A DNA stretch of 64,000 bases from positions 15,562,001 to 15,626,000 of the forward strand of contig NC_065877.1 in the NCBI RefSeq assembly GCF_933775445.1, written 5' to 3'. A program made the translations under genes and the position numbers. Source of the DNA: Argentina anserina (lineage: Eukaryota; Streptophyta; Magnoliopsida; Rosales; Rosaceae). The stretch's first letter is position 1. Each line of letters opens with the position of its first letter. The notes under the pieces are model-generated. The model did no database searches. It worked only from the letters and a program-made list of their open reading frames with translations, and was not told where the DNA came from. Shown here piece after piece: positions 1 to 14,094 of this stretch.

Positions 1-196
1 ACGCCGCAATCTATCTTGTTATGTCATCAATTACAATAATCACAAAATGTATTGTTTGAATGAAAAGACAATCATATCATTATACATCTAACGACTCTAG
101 ATTATTATAAACAAAATTGTAGTTTTTTTATATCATTTATTTTTCAAAATACTTCTAAAATGTAATAAAAATACAATATATACAAAGTATACTTGA

Positions 197-235
<39 letters not shown>

Positions 236-3200
236 CGTATATGCGTGTGTGTGGGATGCCTATATGGTAATTATATTAATTAATTATAAATATAAATTAA
301 TTAAATAAGAAAGTCATGAATCTTAACATATTTGTCATTAAGAAGATTACTATCGATATAATTGTATTAAATATGATATTAATTAAGATATGTATACTCT
401 AGGAAAAAAACATTTGTTACCTTATATATCTCCTTAAATCAATTATACCCTAACAAAAGAATATTTCATTTTAGAAAAAAAAACCAAAAGAATATTACCA
501 AAATTTTTCATCTAAATATAAATGTTGTAGTTACCTTACATCGTCTAAAATTTTAAAATAAATATATTTTGTGCATATATATATATGTTTCGCGCGTGCA
601 CACATATTTTCAAGCATATTTTCGTAAATTTCATTTTTTTAATTGTATTTTAAAAGTATTATTATGATGAAAAAGAAAAAATGCTAAAAATAATAAAAAA
701 ATATTTTTATAATAAGAATAATAAGAATATGATTGTTTTTTCATTTAAAATAATATTTTTATATAATTTTAATTGTTGATAAGACAATATGATGTAACAT
801 ACCAATTATAATTACGGCGCCGGATTTAGCGTTATATGACGCCCAACCACTCAGTTTACGATATAATTATATATGTTTTAAAAATGGTCAAACATGGAAA
901 CTTTATAAAACAAATGACAGAATTGATTGATCTGAGTGTAGAGTTTAAGTGCGTGTTGAGATGCCTTCTTATCATCTGTGATGAATAAACACGTATTGTC
1001 TTTGATGATACGATTGATGACTAGACTCACTAGAGTCACTAGACCTAATCAAGAATAATATACGTGATTAGATCGACTAGAAATGCGAAGCGCAGAGGCG
1101 GACAGATTCGAATTCTGATGGTTAGCAGAGGTCAATGAATTTGGACGTATATCAATGAAAGTGTGCTTCTACCAAATGGCTGGTTCTCATCTAATCAAGA
1201 AGTACTTTTCCACAATTTTAACAGAAATACATTAATTGTTCATTACTAAATTAAAAACGAAGATAAATTGTTCTCTTTGTTTTTTGTTCGACTAACGTAA
1301 AATGTGTTTCCCTTACCCCGGCTGACAGTAACCGTCCATTCCATCGCTGCCCTTCGATTCAGGAGAGGGTGGTAAGCTATTGGGGATTGCACATCAGTTT
1401 TGTTACCATAATGAACCCTTTTTGCCTTCTGATGTCGAGGGGGTACCTTGTAGATGACCACTGCCGGTCATTTTGTGTGATTGGCCTTTGAATCAGATCG
1501 GGTTTCAAATCGCAATTTGCCGAGTCTTGACTAGTTTCTCCGGTTTAGATTGTTAGAGGTTCAGGCGGAAAAGAATTTTTAATTTCACTATTGTGCCTAA
1601 AATTAAACATCACGCTCGGGTTTAAGTTGTAGTATTTCTAGTTGTAGTTTTGTTGTGTTCTTGTGAACCAGATGAGAAAAACTTTTCGTGATTTTATAGT
1701 GCCTAGTTAGATTTTGCTACAGAAATCAAGTATGACATTCCCTCTTGTCCGTGACTACTTTCTGATCGTATCCAATCTCATTTATAGTTCTAATTGAAAA
1801 GAATCTAAAAAACTATGTATAATCGCTGGTGACGATTGATTGATGCTCATAACGATCTAATTCTGACGGCTTCAGATATATATTTGGATAAAAAGGAAGC
1901 ACCCAAACAAATAAGCACTAAAACACAACATCACACGGTACTTCAAAATCACTACTATATTTATGGGGGTGTCTATTGTCACCCTGATTTTCCTTGTTAA
2001 TCCGACAATTAGTTACTAAAAAACTTGATTACCCAATGTAAAATAACTAATAAACACACTAATTTTCTTGATATCTTGTGCCTCAGTTCTCTACGATCAT
2101 TAGACCGGACCTGGGAGCTGGCAATCATATCTTTCTTTTGATAATGCTAAGATATTTTCTTTTGAAGAGGCTGATGAAATGATGATGCAAAATGTTAAAG
2201 CTGCGGTCGACCACTACTCCACTAGCTCAAGCAGTCTGCTTCGAACAGAGGGCGGAAACTGAGGTGGCCTTTCCCTAGATTATATGGCCGACAAGATTTA
2301 CTCCATCGCGGTCGTAAAAAGTTGGCACTGCCGTTCAAAACAGGTCCCTGAAACTCACCAATCAAACTTCTCATTTCGTAAGCAAACTGGCAAAGGCTGC
2401 CGCAATGTGTGATTTAGAAGCGCCAATCTGGGATTGCACTACTAGAATACACAAAGCTTGATAATAAACAACTTCTTTCCATCTCTATCCCATGCCGACC
2501 AGTGCAGTTTTGAAACCCCAAAATATCACGACTATTCTAAAGGAAATATCCTCTCTCACTTTAGTAACATCATCAATCATTCATGGTGACTCGGTGACGA
2601 CGGTGAGTATATATGCAGACTTTATAAAGCATTATATATCTCTAACCAGGATCAATCTCAATTATGAGGAAAAACTTCTGGCATGATCATAGTAACCTGA
2701 AAATGAGATTTATGATAGCGAAATATTTTCCATAATTCATTCAATTGATAAGAAGCAAATTAAATTATAAGATATGTACAAGTCAATATATATGTCATTT
2801 TGAAGACAGAGACTGTCATGCACCAAATAATTTCGAATGATCGGAAGTCACAAGCGTTTGGCGACATGAATTCCCATTAGCTAATAAGCACACAAAAATA
2901 AGAATCATAGTCCAACAAGCATCATCTTAGTCCGAAATTTGAATCAAGGAACAATTGTAGTCCAATGTAACACGAGGCCGTGACAATGTATTAAAACTTC
3001 TGAGCCATCATTCATATTATCACCAACATTGACCTAAAGACTGCTGCAAATCCTGCAATGACACCGCAATCAGCCGCCACATAGCATTTTACGACGTGAC
3101 ACTAGCAAAAAAAAAGGACTTTAGGAGGCCTGAGAAGGCTTAAAGCAGCGAATTATATAATTTCCTTCCTAAAACTCCCATATCTTTGTAAAGTCTCATC

Positions 3201-3670
3201 TCTCTAATCACTATTGAGGAACATCACATTTTTCTATAGATGAAATCATTTTTATTGAAGTACTAAAATGCATAGTGGTTAAATGAACTATCACTAAAAA
3301 ATTCCAGAGTATTTTAGATATGTCACCTTTTTTAAATACCTCGTATCTAGAATTTTCGAACCGAGAATTTCTATAGTTTTTTTTTTACTTCTAGTTGAGA
3401 TGTGTCTATTATATTAATTTCATTGGGTTATATCAATTATTTATACAAATTATTTCGCTTTTTTGCACATAAAAATCATTTCATTTTTTCCGACGAGATA
3501 AAAATCATTTCATTGTAATGAAATCTATTACGTACAAGACAACAAAATTAATGAAATATTTCAATCAGAGTTGGAAGAACCAAAAATCAAAACAACATCC
3601 AGTAATGGAATCTAACGTGGCAAAATCTGGAAGGCTCGAAGATGGAAGTTGCTCGAAGTTTAACAAGTTC
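1..3670. other. AT-rich intergenic region, no supported gene
   Basis: Only short chance reading frames occur here, such as 1246-1461 on the minus strand and 2492-2686 on the plus strand. None resembles a protein family I know and none has flanking exon signals. The first 800 bases are very AT-rich. Bases 1000-2700 have more balanced composition and could be old transposon debris, but I could not find terminal repeats or a coding remnant. Confidence 0.6.
196..253. repeat. Compound (TA)n(TG)n microsatellite
   Basis: An alternating AT run passes directly into an alternating GT run with one CG interruption, and then a second short GT run follows. This is a typical length-variable compound dinucleotide repeat in plant intergenic DNA. 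Confidence 0.95.
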
Positions 3671-3675
3671 GGGAC

Positions 3676-3684
3676 TATATATAA
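3676..3684 (+). promoter_or_regulatory. TATA box of the SIP2-like gene
   Basis: The string tatatataaa-like (ctatatataaacc) lies about 780 bases upstream of the start codon. This spacing is explained if the 5' UTR contains an intron, for which donor gtgagt (3872) and a pyrimidine-rich acceptor near 4410 or 4419 are visible. Transcription would begin near 3705. The motif is seen; its activity is inferred. Confidence 0.6.
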
Positions 3685-3871
3685 ACCCAATCACCCTCAT
3701 CGTTTTGCAGACCACGTTCTTGTGTGTTCAACTCTAACACTTCAACACCACGCCTTATATTTCAAGCGCATTCCTCGTCTGTCTGCGCTTGTTATTTCTG
3801 AGTGTTTTTTTCTTCCACCCTAACAAAACCTCTTGTCTCCCTGTAGAGGTTTAACAAAGCTCTACCTTCTG

Positions 3872-4419
3872 GTGAGTCCTTCTTGGTGCTTCGGATACTT
3901 GAAACTTGATGCTAATTCCAAAGTCCGTGCTTTGGCCTTATGGATTTAATTTAACATTAACTCTTGATGCTGATTCAGAATCACCCAACTTGCTGTTTGA
4001 TTTCTTGTTAGTCAGCATCATGGTTATTATGATTCTATGTTTTTGGCTCTTCTAGGCAAAAAAGCTTCAGCCTTTGCAGCAAAGGCCCCAACTTTTTGTG
4101 ACCCAAAACCTGATGTTGATTCATAATTTTCAATGATTTTCCCATTTTGTTTCCCTTTTCGGTTTTTGTTTCTCTCCATCAGTTTTTTTCCAAATCATTA
4201 TAACCAAATAAACGTGCCAGCATGCATAAGCCACCTTATTCTTACCTGGGTTCTTGAATTTCTTACCATGAATACATTCCAAGTATTAATTCCTATTCTT
4301 AGGTTCCATTTTTTATCATAACCTTAATCCTATTTATCATTCTTATGATTGATATATGATCTGGGATTTGTTCTAATCAATTATGATGTTTTATGTGGTG
4401 ACTCGATCAGTATCATTAG
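3872..4419 (+). other. Probable 5' UTR intron of the SIP2-like gene
   Basis: A strong donor (ctg|gtgagt) follows a likely 5' leader. Acceptor candidates are gatcag at 4410 and cattag at 4419, just ahead of the start codon at 4457. The interval is T-rich, as plant introns are. The exact acceptor is not decided. Confidence 0.5.
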
Positions 4420-4456
4420 GTGGGTGCTGTCAAAGTCTCAATCTCAAGTGTCCACC

Positions 4457-7400
4457 ATGACTGTCACTCCCAACATTTCCATCAACGATGGAAACTTGGT
4501 GGTTCACGGGAAGACCATACTTACCGGAGTGCCGGAAAACATTGTGCTCACTCCAGGATCCGGTGTCGGACTCGTCGCCGGTGCCTTCATTGGTGCCACG
4601 ACCTCTCACAGCAAGAGCCTCCATGTCTTCCCAGTTGGTGTTCTAGAGTGAGTAATCTCATAATGAAATTTTCAATCTTTATTGAATCTCAATTATGGGG
4701 TGAATGATTTTATGTTTATTTTCAATGGTATGATAGGGGTCACCGGTTCATGTGCTGTTTCCGGTTCAAGCTATGGTGGATGACTCAGAGGATGGGGTCA
4801 TGTGCGAAAGAAGTTCCACTGGAGACTCAGTTCATGCTTGTGGAGACCAAGGATGATGTTGAAGGAGGTGATGTCGAATCATCGACTGTCTACACTGTCT
4901 TCCTTCCTCTGCTGGAGGGCCAGTTCCGGTCAGCTCTCCAAGGGAACGAGAGGAATGAACTGGAGATTTGCCTCGAGAGTGGTGAGTAGATTATGGCCAT
5001 AAAAAACACACTAGTATTTGGTGTGCATGAAAATATACACCTTGCTTGTATAGAATGGCTTTCATTCCATTATAAGAGGTTATGTTTTCCCGTTAATCAG
5101 TTTCATCCCGCCTGTAATGATGGAACGAGATAAGACATCTGAAATTGTGGGGTGGAGCTGTTATTAATGCGGTCACTAGTTTCATCCAAATGTGTCAAAT
5201 ACATGGAGTTTATAGGATTTGGGAAAGCAATACAGAACACAGATGGAGTTCGAAAGAATCGAAACGACTTGTTTTTTGGTGTATGATTGGTTTTGCAGGA
5301 GATTCTGATGTTCAGACCAATCAAGGTCTTTGCCTTGTTTATGTGCATGCTGGGACTGATCCATTTCAAGTCATCACCCAGGCTGTAAAGTAAGTCTCCC
5401 ATTTTCTTTTATTGTGCAATACAGTATTTATCCTCTCTTTGTAAATCTGTTATTGTGATTTTAATTAGGATTATATATTTTCTGTTACACTTTGGTAATA
5501 TTGTATACTATTATAAATTCATTGAACAGGGCTGTAGAAAAACACATGCAGACCTTTGTCCATCGTGAGAAGAAGAAGGTAAGTTTTGATCATGTGATCA
5601 GTGTCTTGCACAGTGCTGGTGTGGCCTGAATGAATCTCAATTTTTTTATGTTTGTTTCGTGTAGTTGCCTTCTTTTCTCGACTGGTTTGGCTGGTGTACA
5701 TGGGATGCGTTCTATACTGATGTCACAGCTGAGGGTGTTGATGCTGGTCTGCAAAGGTAATCAGAAATGATATTATGAATTGAAATTATTATTCTCCCAA
5801 TTCAATTTATAAGAACGAATATTTTTATTCACTTAGTTCCCGTTATGAAAAACTTGCAGCTTGAATGAGGGAGGGACACCACCGAGATTTCTAATCATAG
5901 ATGATGGCTGGCAACAAATTGAAAGTAAACCCAAGGATAGTAATGTTGTAGTACAAGAAGGAGCACAGTAAGGGCTCATCTCTTTTAAATTTTAAATGAG
6001 TTCTCTCTTTTTCCTTCATCAAATTCGGTGGCTTTAAGCATCAGAGCACATGAGTGGTATGAGTCAGAAGGATCTCATTTTTCTGCCTTCTGGACAAACA
6101 TACATGTTTTTCTTCTACACTTTGTTGTTTGCCCTGAAGTGTTAAGACGTGGTTAGTGATTGTGAGCTTATTATTTGCAGGTTTGCAAGCAGGCTTACAG
6201 GAATAAAGGAGAATGAAAAATTCCAAAAGAATGGACACAGTGAGCAAGTCTCAGGCCTGAAACATGTTGTTGATGAAGCAAAACAGCATCATAATGTGAA
6301 GTAAGTGGTTTTAATTGATTGGTACTTTGGCTTGGATTTTTCCTGCCAAGTGCTTCTATCTTATCAGACTAGTGAAGAGTAACGAAAAAATTGTTTTCCG
6401 TACATTTGTTTAATTTTATAAAGGTATTTGTATATCCATGAACTCTTGACATTTGGAGTTGCAGTTCATAGTTAATTTGGTTACATGTAAGTAACTGCAT
6501 CTAAGAAAGTATTTAAATATAATCATCGTGGTGTACAGTAAAGCATCAGATCAAATATGCGATGGAGATGATGTTTCGTAGATAAAGTGATTGGTTTAGT
6601 CTGGATAACATATAGCTTAATACCATAGTAAATATTGCATGTTTTAGGATCCTAGAGTATGGACTCTGCTGGGCATTTGCTGATGTTTCCTTGATCAAAA
6701 ATTACAAAAATGAGAGATTCTCTTGGAACTGGGACCATAGCTAATCATTTTGTTTCTTTTGTTCCTTCATGTCTGCAGGTTTGTGTATGTATGGCATGCA
6801 CTAGCTGGTTACTGGGGTGGAGTGAAACCAGCTGCTTCTGGCATGGAGCATTATGACACTGCTTTGGCATATCCAGTCTCATCTCCTGGTGTGACTGGAA
6901 ACCAACCTGACATAGTTATGGACAGCTTAGCTGTTCATGGTCTTGGTTTAGTGCACCCGAAGAAAGTTTTCAATTTCTACAATGAGCTTCATGCGTATTT
7001 GGCTACCTGTGGAGTGGATGGAGTTAAGGTTGATGTACAAAACATCATTGAGACTCTTGGTTCTGGACATGGTGGCAGAGTTTCTCTTACCCGAAGCTAT
7101 CACCAGGCTCTCGAGGCTTCGGTCGCTCGGAACTTTCCTGACAATGGATGCATTTCTTGCATGTGTCATAACACTGATGGGCTATACAGTTCCAAGCAGA
7201 CTGCTGTCGTGAGAGCCTCTGATGACTTCTACCCACGGGACCCTGCTTCTCACACGATTCATATTTCTTCTGTGGCTTATAACACCCTTTTCCTTGGAGA
7301 GTTCATGCAGCCAGACTGGGATATGTTTCACGTAAGTAAAATAAGGAGCATTTTATGTTGCATTATGGTTGGATTTTGATGCATGGAAATATTGTGAAAT

Positions 7401-8916
7401 TCCATTTCCTAGAAGTCCCCAAACTTAGTTTGGGCTCTTTTACATGCTTAGTAACTTCAAACATGCTCAATAACATAATTAACATTACACTGGTTGTTAA
7501 GATGGATTATTTAGTTTACCTTGCGTCTCTTAGTCCATTACATTTGGTTCTTTTATGTGGTATTGATCAAAGAACGTTAACTGTGCAGAGTTTACATCCA
7601 GCAGCAGATTATCATGGCGCAGCTCGTTCTATCGGTGGGTGTGCAATCTATGTTAGGTAAGCTATGCACCAGCTAAACTCTGTAGTCCTATTTGTTGATG
7701 ACTTGATGTGCAACTTAGGTTGGGCATGAGTTTTAATGGATATTATGGGCCTTGAATTTACAGTGATAAACCTGGAAACCACAACTTTGATCTTTTGAGG
7801 AAGTTGGTCCTGCCTGATGGATCTGTCCTCCGAGCCAAATTACCTGGTAGGCCAACACGTGATTGTCTCTTTGCTGATCCGGCAAGAGATGGAACCAGGT
7901 TTGTTTAGCAATCTCTCTCTGCTTCCAGTGTATGCGTACCATCCCAAAATTCTAGCGATAGTAATGTTGATAATTTTTGTAGCTTGCTTAAGATATGGAA
8001 TGTGAACGAGTGCTCTGGTGTCATTGGTGTTTTCAACTGTCAAGGAGCCGGTTGGTGCAAGGTTGAAAAGAAGACCCGCATCCATGATACATCTCCTGGT
8101 ACTCTCACTGGTTCTGTTCGTGCCATTGATGTTGATGCCCTTTCCCAAATTGCTGGTGATGACTGGAACGGAGAAACAATAGTTTATGCTCACCAGTCAG
8201 GTATAAATCATTCTATCATGATGAGTTTGATGGTAGATTGATCTTCGAGAGCCATGGATATATCTTTAGTAGCATTTGATTGTGATATTAAGATATTGAA
8301 CTTGCATTGGTCTAAATTTTGTGTAAAAGAATCTTACATTACTTATTTTTAGCTTTTTAACAGTATGAATTTTCCCAATATCAGGAGAAGTGTTTCGATT
8401 ACCAAAAGATGCTTCAGTGCCAGTGACTCTTAAAGTTCTGGAGTATGAGGTCTTCCATTTCTGTCCTCTCAAGGTTAGTCTTTCTAGAGTCCAAAACTCC
8501 AAATTAAATTTCTTTATACTGTCCAAATTTGTTATTAGTAGGAAGTTCACTGAATAATATGGTTTTCTATGTTGTAGGAGGTCACACCCAACATCTCATT
8601 TGCACCAATAGGCCTGCTGGACATGTTCAACTCCAGTGGTGCTGTGGATGATGTTGTAATCCATCTGGCTTCTGACAAGAAATCAGAGCTTACCACTTCT
8701 CTCAGTGCGAATCGATCTTCAAGTGCTACAGTAGCCATCAAAACCAGAGGATGCGGAAGGTTTGGAGCTTACTCGTCTCAGCGTCCACTGAAGTGTACCA
8801 TTGATAAAGCTGAGACAGAGTTTGAATATGACTATACAACTGGATTACTGACCTTCACCATCCCCATCCCGACAGAGGAGATGTACAAATGGCTGGTAGA
8901 AATCCAAGTTTCATGA
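4457..8916 (+). CDS. SIP2: Alkaline alpha-galactosidase / probable galactinol-sucrose galactosyltransferase (seed imbibition type)
   Basis: GH36-family enzyme that releases galactose from raffinose-type sugars (or transfers galactosyl groups). It is probably cytosolic, since no signal peptide is seen. Coding exons: 4457-4647, 4737-4981, 5299-5389, 5530-5578, 5665-5756, 5860-5967, 6181-6300, 6779-7331, 7589-7656, 7764-7898, 7983-8200, 8385-8473, 8578-8916. All junctions are GT-AG and keep frame, giving 765 residues, the usual family length. Family signatures are [43 protein letters not shown] (nucleophile Asp near 384), [11 protein letters not shown] (acid/base Asp near 447-448) and [13 protein letters not shown] near the C-terminus. 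The start is the first ATG after the 5' UTR intron and begins MTVTPNIS like its relatives. It resembles Arabidopsis At3g57520 (SIP2/RS2) more than true raffinose synthase 5. Substrate preference cannot be read from the sequence. Confidence 0.95.
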
Positions 8917-9030
8917 GATCAGGTTGTGGAATTTATGTATTTGAACAATGAATGATATGGTTGGTTTGTAAAATAGAGGAGAGACCCTGCTAGGGAAATA
9001 AGCAAACCATGGCATTCTGATTTCTTTTAG

Positions 9031-9036
9031 AATAAA
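9031..9036 (+). terminator. Poly(A) signal of the SIP2-like gene
   Basis: An aataaa hexamer lies 115 bases after the stop codon and is followed by T-rich sequence. This is a usual distance and context for a plant 3' end. Confidence 0.5.
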
Positions 9037-9059
9037 AGAGGTCATTTGTTCCTCTTCAT

Positions 9060-11301
9060 AGAACAACCAGGTTCCAACAAAAGTGTTCTTTTACTCTCTA
9101 TTCTCACCAGTAACAACCACGTACTCGGACATCAAATTAACTGAACGTTATTTACGGGTACGGGGTGTTACATGATTCGCGCCAAAGGTTCCGTTTCTAT
9201 ATCGGGTTCGAGCTTTCAGCCTTACAATTAAGTTACAACTGGGCTTCAATTAATTAATACCTAGCTATCTGGCCAATTTGGCAGCTGAAGATGTTACAAC
9301 TAGTTGCTTAGATTTTTGTTGTCATGGCTCAGTTACTGCATGTTTCAGGTTCAGTCTACATATATGTTTCCAATTTAACGTTAGGGTCTTTTCTTAATGT
9401 TTGAGCTGCGTCTGGTTGGTCCAATTGCTGGAAAATTAAGCAAAATGGTATTGTCCGAAATTTCTAACTTTGTAGCAGTGATCATGAGAACTTTCTTCCA
9501 ACTTTCTTTCGAACGTGTAATCTCTATAACCAGAAAATTTAATTGTCCGAAATTTCCAATCGTACATATATATTATTTTCACTTTCGGCTACTTTTGTCT
9601 CTATTAGTCTCTTTATAGATGAGACGTCGTCCTGCCTTCGATCATTAGTTTGACTGATATCTCTCATTAGTAACCGTGTGATATTAAAGATCATAAATGA
9701 AGCGAGTTGAAAAAGTTGTCAACTACGTAGTAAAACAAGTGTACATGTACTTTTAGTGTCGTCCAACATACCATACAAGATCTAAATTAATGGACATTAA
9801 TTAATTATCTCACCGTTTGTAAAATGCGCATTTGAAAATCCAGAAGAGCTGTGGCATAAGGGAAAATTGAGGAAGAGAGAGGTAGAGAAAGACTTGTAAA
9901 ATTAATTGTACGTGAGAAAGTGCATGCAGCGATGCAGGGGGTTCCTTCGGCAGAAAAAACTCCAGGAAGCCGATCAAGAGACTTGGAAATTGGAAACCTG
10001 ACCTAGAGGGCGGTGGTGACATTTTATCTGTTTAATTTGGAGAAGGTTGATGTTAAGAATAGGTATGGTTTAATTCCCAGATACATTCTTCTCCAAATTG
10101 GATGATATTTATAACAGTACATATTTACCTATAGCTATGTATGAATCGGAAATATAATAGTAGAGCTATGTATGAAACATAGATACTAGAAGTCATACAA
10201 TTACAACCACATTAATGCAGTAGAAATCTTGTCAAGTAGAGAGTCTAGATTTGCTGCTGCAAGTACTGTATTGTTGTAGATTGGAGCAGCTCATTTAACA
10301 GTTGAGTTATACTCAGTTTCTTTCCTACGTACCTGATATACAATCTCCTGCTTATTGCTCACATCTAGCAAAGCAGTGTTTCCAACCAAGATGACTGTTC
10401 TTCCGTACGAGAAATCCAGTCCTCTATGGCTCTATAGCAGATGCCACCACCAAATCACCAATTATATCTCTACAATGAAAATGTAAGGCATTTGACCTAA
10501 CATCGATCGATCTGTCCGATCCACGCAAAGTTTAACTCTTGCTCGTTCAAGTACGTGCATGGTTCAACCAAATGCCAATTGTTCTTTTCCTTCAGTAAAG
10601 TTACTTTTACATGCCAAGGTGAGATTTGATTGAATGAACAAATCCAGACTTTTCTATATATAGGAATCTGTTAAGAGTAGAAGGCTAATGTTATTTATAT
10701 TCGCCTGGGAAACATATATATAGTGCAGAAGAACAGAAATTTAAAGAGTAGAGTAATGCAAGTTCTTGGTTCTGGGGTTACATATGGGACACTAACATGT
10801 GATACCGCTAAGGACATATTGGGAAAAGAAAATCAGAGCCATCTCTTTGATACCGGAATATAAAATGCTATGGTTTCTTTCAACTTTCATGACCGTTTTC
10901 GATCATCATTATCATTCATGTTTTGTATTACTGAAAGCATCCCACAGAACAACTAAAAAGGGTACCCAAAGCGAGCAAAGTGCACAGAGAGATAGACCAA
11001 TGCAATTATCACAGAAACAAGATCCAAAGTTATTAGTGTACTTTGGTTTTTTTTTTTTCATTATGTTAAGCGGTGCTGCATGCGCAGTCGATCTGTGTCT
11101 CTCTGTCTGCACTGTTTTCACCATTTGGTTCTTTCATGCCCTTCTCTCTTTCCATTCCCATTTTCCCAATCTATCATTTTGAGCTCTACATTCATGGTAT
11201 CCCTTGCTTCATTCTAGATTCTATAATCTCTTACGTACAAGTAGCCCTACACTGTATTTTTGATACTTAATTCTCTACATCACCTTCATCCCCAAACAAC
11301 T
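9060..11301. other. Intergenic region with no supported gene
   Basis: Reading frames at 9397-9618 and 10799-11182 are short, lack family resemblance and contain low-complexity stretches. The last few hundred bases must hold the promoter of the small membrane protein gene at 11302, but I see no clear TATA box. Confidence 0.6.
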
Positions 11302-11652
11302 ATGAAGAGCATGAGGAGTATTTTAAAGGCAAGGCTGCTAGAGGATCAACTTCCACCACCACTAATGTGGGCAGGGGCGCCGCCTAAAGTAGCAGTGGAT
11401 GCATCAAGTAGCAGTCGTTACACGCATAGGTCGATTGAGACACTGGTGGTTGTTCTTGCAGTGATCACAATAGCGGGTGTTATTGCTGGGTTTGTTGCTC
11501 GATTATGTGGAGGAAGGCATCTTGGTGACAGTGGTGAGTATGACATTGAAGGATGGGTGGAGAAGAAGTGCAGGAGCTGCATTGATAGCGGACTTCCACC
11601 ACCCCAACCTTCACCACAGCCGAAGCCTCCAGCAACAGAAGAAACGAAGTGA
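11302..11652 (+). CDS. Small plant single-pass membrane protein of unknown function
   Basis: One exon, 116 residues. Residues 1-44 are basic and Pro-rich. Residues 45-68 form one clear hydrophobic helix (LVVVLAVITIAGVIAGF). Then comes a conserved-looking block DIEGWVEKKCRSCID (81-95) and a Pro-rich tail. I recall the DIEGWVE-CRSCID block from small uncharacterised plant proteins, but no function is known to me. The start at 11302 was chosen because the in-frame ATG at 11260 adds an unrelated stretch ahead of MKSMRS. A further ATG at 11311 is also possible. The paired cysteines (90, 93) after the helix could bind metal or be acylated; that is inference. Confidence 0.75.
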   Translation: MKSMRSILKARLLEDQLPPPLMWAGAPPKVAVDASSSSRYTHRSIETLVVVLAVITIAGVIAGFVARLCGGRHLGDSGEYDIEGWVEKKCRSCIDSGLPPPQPSPQPKPPATEETK

Positions 11653-12488
11653 AGCCGGGAAGTAGGAACATATGAGCTTGTTAACACATACCACATGCAT
11701 TCTGCAAAGAATTAAAGTTAAGAATCTTAATGTAAAACCATAAATGTTATGATGTAAGTTCCATCTAATGTGATATGACTTGCTTTTCAATTTGAGCTGG
11801 TTTGTTTTCATTACTTCTGTAGTGTTTATGGCCTGTAAATCAGTAAATCTCTAGTTCCATCTACCTGACAGAAAGCCGCTGTTTAGATTTTTCTGGTTGT
11901 GGGCAAATTCGAATGGGAACATTAGGCTGCTCCTCGCATTGCTAATTGGTTGATGATAATGCCGGAGTTTTGCGTACATTAGTGATTAGTTCTTTAATCA
12001 TGCCAAAAACATATACTAAATTTTCGTCTGCAGTAGTACACATTACACCGAACATGCAATAGCAGCCATAACATAAATTAATCTGATCTCTGTTCAAGAA
12101 CTTCATCAAAAATATTATTATTTTGTGTGCTTGTTGTCTTTCATCATTTGGATGAGCCACAATGGGGCCATTGGTGTTTTTAGAAGACATCATTTGCTTT
12201 CAGCTCTGCTTGATCTATACTTATATATATAGCTGAATAAGAATTAGCTTTGTTTTTTATTAATTTTCTCTTTTACTTTTCTTAAAGGAATAAGGATTAC
12301 TCTATGAATATTTCCGCTCTTTGACCGTTGTAACTTTTCGAAAGTTGATAAGACTGGTGTGGCTTTTCTAAAGCTGATCTCTTCAGCATGCTTATGCTTC
12401 TTTATGTTACTGTTATCTTCGAAAGGCTTTCAGGCCACCTTCGCCTTAGTTTCTCGATCAAGTTGTAAAAATTGCACTCACTGAAATA
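11653..12488. other. 3' flank of the small gene, no further gene seen
   Basis: The interval holds the 3' UTR of the preceding gene and AT-rich sequence up to the edge of the Copia element. The minus-strand frame 11942-12193 has no family resemblance. Confidence 0.55.
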
Positions 12489-12684
12489 TATTGTAGGAAA
12501 AATCGAATTGGCCTCATTGATAATCTCTTTAATATACGAGTCAATATTACAATAGTATTTATGATAATTACAATAATAGTTAAAGCTACATAAGTGTTGA
12601 TGGACCCCAGCTGATCGTAAACGTCATTAACTTATTCCGTCATTTACTTTAATGAAGACACACTAATAGTGTTTTCCTTCAACA
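12489..12684 (-). repeat. 3' LTR of the minus-strand Copia element
   Basis: Read on the minus strand it starts TGTTGAAGG and contains the shared stretch around TTAATGACGTTTA, matching the LTRs at 24895 and 30465. The outer end is mutated (tattgtagg instead of tgttgtagg). Confidence 0.85.
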
Positions 12685-14094
12685 CTCTCTTGTGCGGAGA
12701 TAAAGATAAAATGATGTATAGGGTGTTGCCTCAATAAAATCTTGCCATGTAACAAAAACCCAGTAGGAGAAAATAAAACATTGGTCGAATGGAAAAACAG
12801 CACAACGTACCAATTACATTTGAGAATAATATATATGTGTTTTATACTCCTACTGATGTCTACATCTCCCTCTGATATTTACATTAATCATGAGAGTTTT
12901 GATAACTTTTGCATATTTACTTTATGCATATCTAGCGACAATGTGGATATTGTTCATTCTCACCCTGTCGTTTTCTTTTTCATGTACAGTGACTTAATAA
13001 GCCTAAACCTTTAAGTATTGATGTTGCATGGGCGCAGTTATATAACGAATGAGAAGTTGAGTCTTGCATATTGTATTAAGTGCGGTAATGCGTCTATGCA
13101 CTTGTATATGGAATCTTATTTCCCAACACTTATTCGTCATTTTCCATTTAGATGAAAACAGATTTATCTTTAAAGACTTCGACTGATCATGAGAGTTATA
13201 GAAGCTTCACTTTTAACTTTTAGAGTGACTAAAACCGATTGATGATTAATAATCAATATTATAATCATTAAGATCCATTTCCAGAATGTGTCTTCCAAAA
13301 TATCTTTTTCATTATTTGCAATACATTTTTTCGTTAATTAAAAGTCTGTGTAAATCCATATTGAATACGCAATGACAAATTCATCTGATCCCTATTCAAA
13401 ATTAAGTATTTACTTCGTGAACGTTTCAATTTCTTTTGTAGCGCTACGTGGCCTAGAGCCACTTCTTGAGTGGATGAAGTTGGTTCTAGGACTTCATGTA
13501 TATGTCTTAATTTCGATCCCCATAGAGAATTCTTATTACCACATTCATAAGCTGTCTTTATCAGTTTTTTAGAAACTACCAAACTGATAAGGTAGTGAAG
13601 TGCAATAACATATATTACAAGAATATTTCTTTATGGTTCATTATAAATGAATATATTCTCGTAGTCGATTCAAGAGCGCTAATGAGAGACCTTGAGTCAC
13701 AACGTGAGTCTAAACTCATCTTCTTATTACGCATTCTAACAAAGACATATGATAGGATTTACACTTGCGGTATCGACTTCATTTGCCCAAATACATATCT
13801 CTTTGTTAGTGAACATTAGTTCATACTAGATCGCTTATTTCAATTAGGCCAAAAATACTACGTTAGTATTTCTCAACGAAGTATGGTTCGATATCAAGAC
13901 TCAATATCCTACTTCCTCATAAAATCTGTATTTGTAGAGATCTCAATATTTTCAAGGATTTATTCTAACATCTGAGGTGTCCCCCATTGATAACCAAAAT
14001 CTAGGAAACTCTTATGAAGAAGATTTGAGATTATGGATAATGGATCCAGTTGTGCCAAAACTCGTTTTCTTCCTTTTATCGAGTATTCATTGAA

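Noticed and set aside
3610..3680. Repeated GAAG groups resembling a heat-shock element upstream of the SIP2-like gene
   Set aside because: The GAA groups all point the same way and no alternating GAAnnTTC array is present.
10799..11182. 127-residue plus-strand frame before the small membrane protein
   Set aside because: Low-complexity Phe/Leu-rich stretches, no homology recognised; likely promoter sequence.
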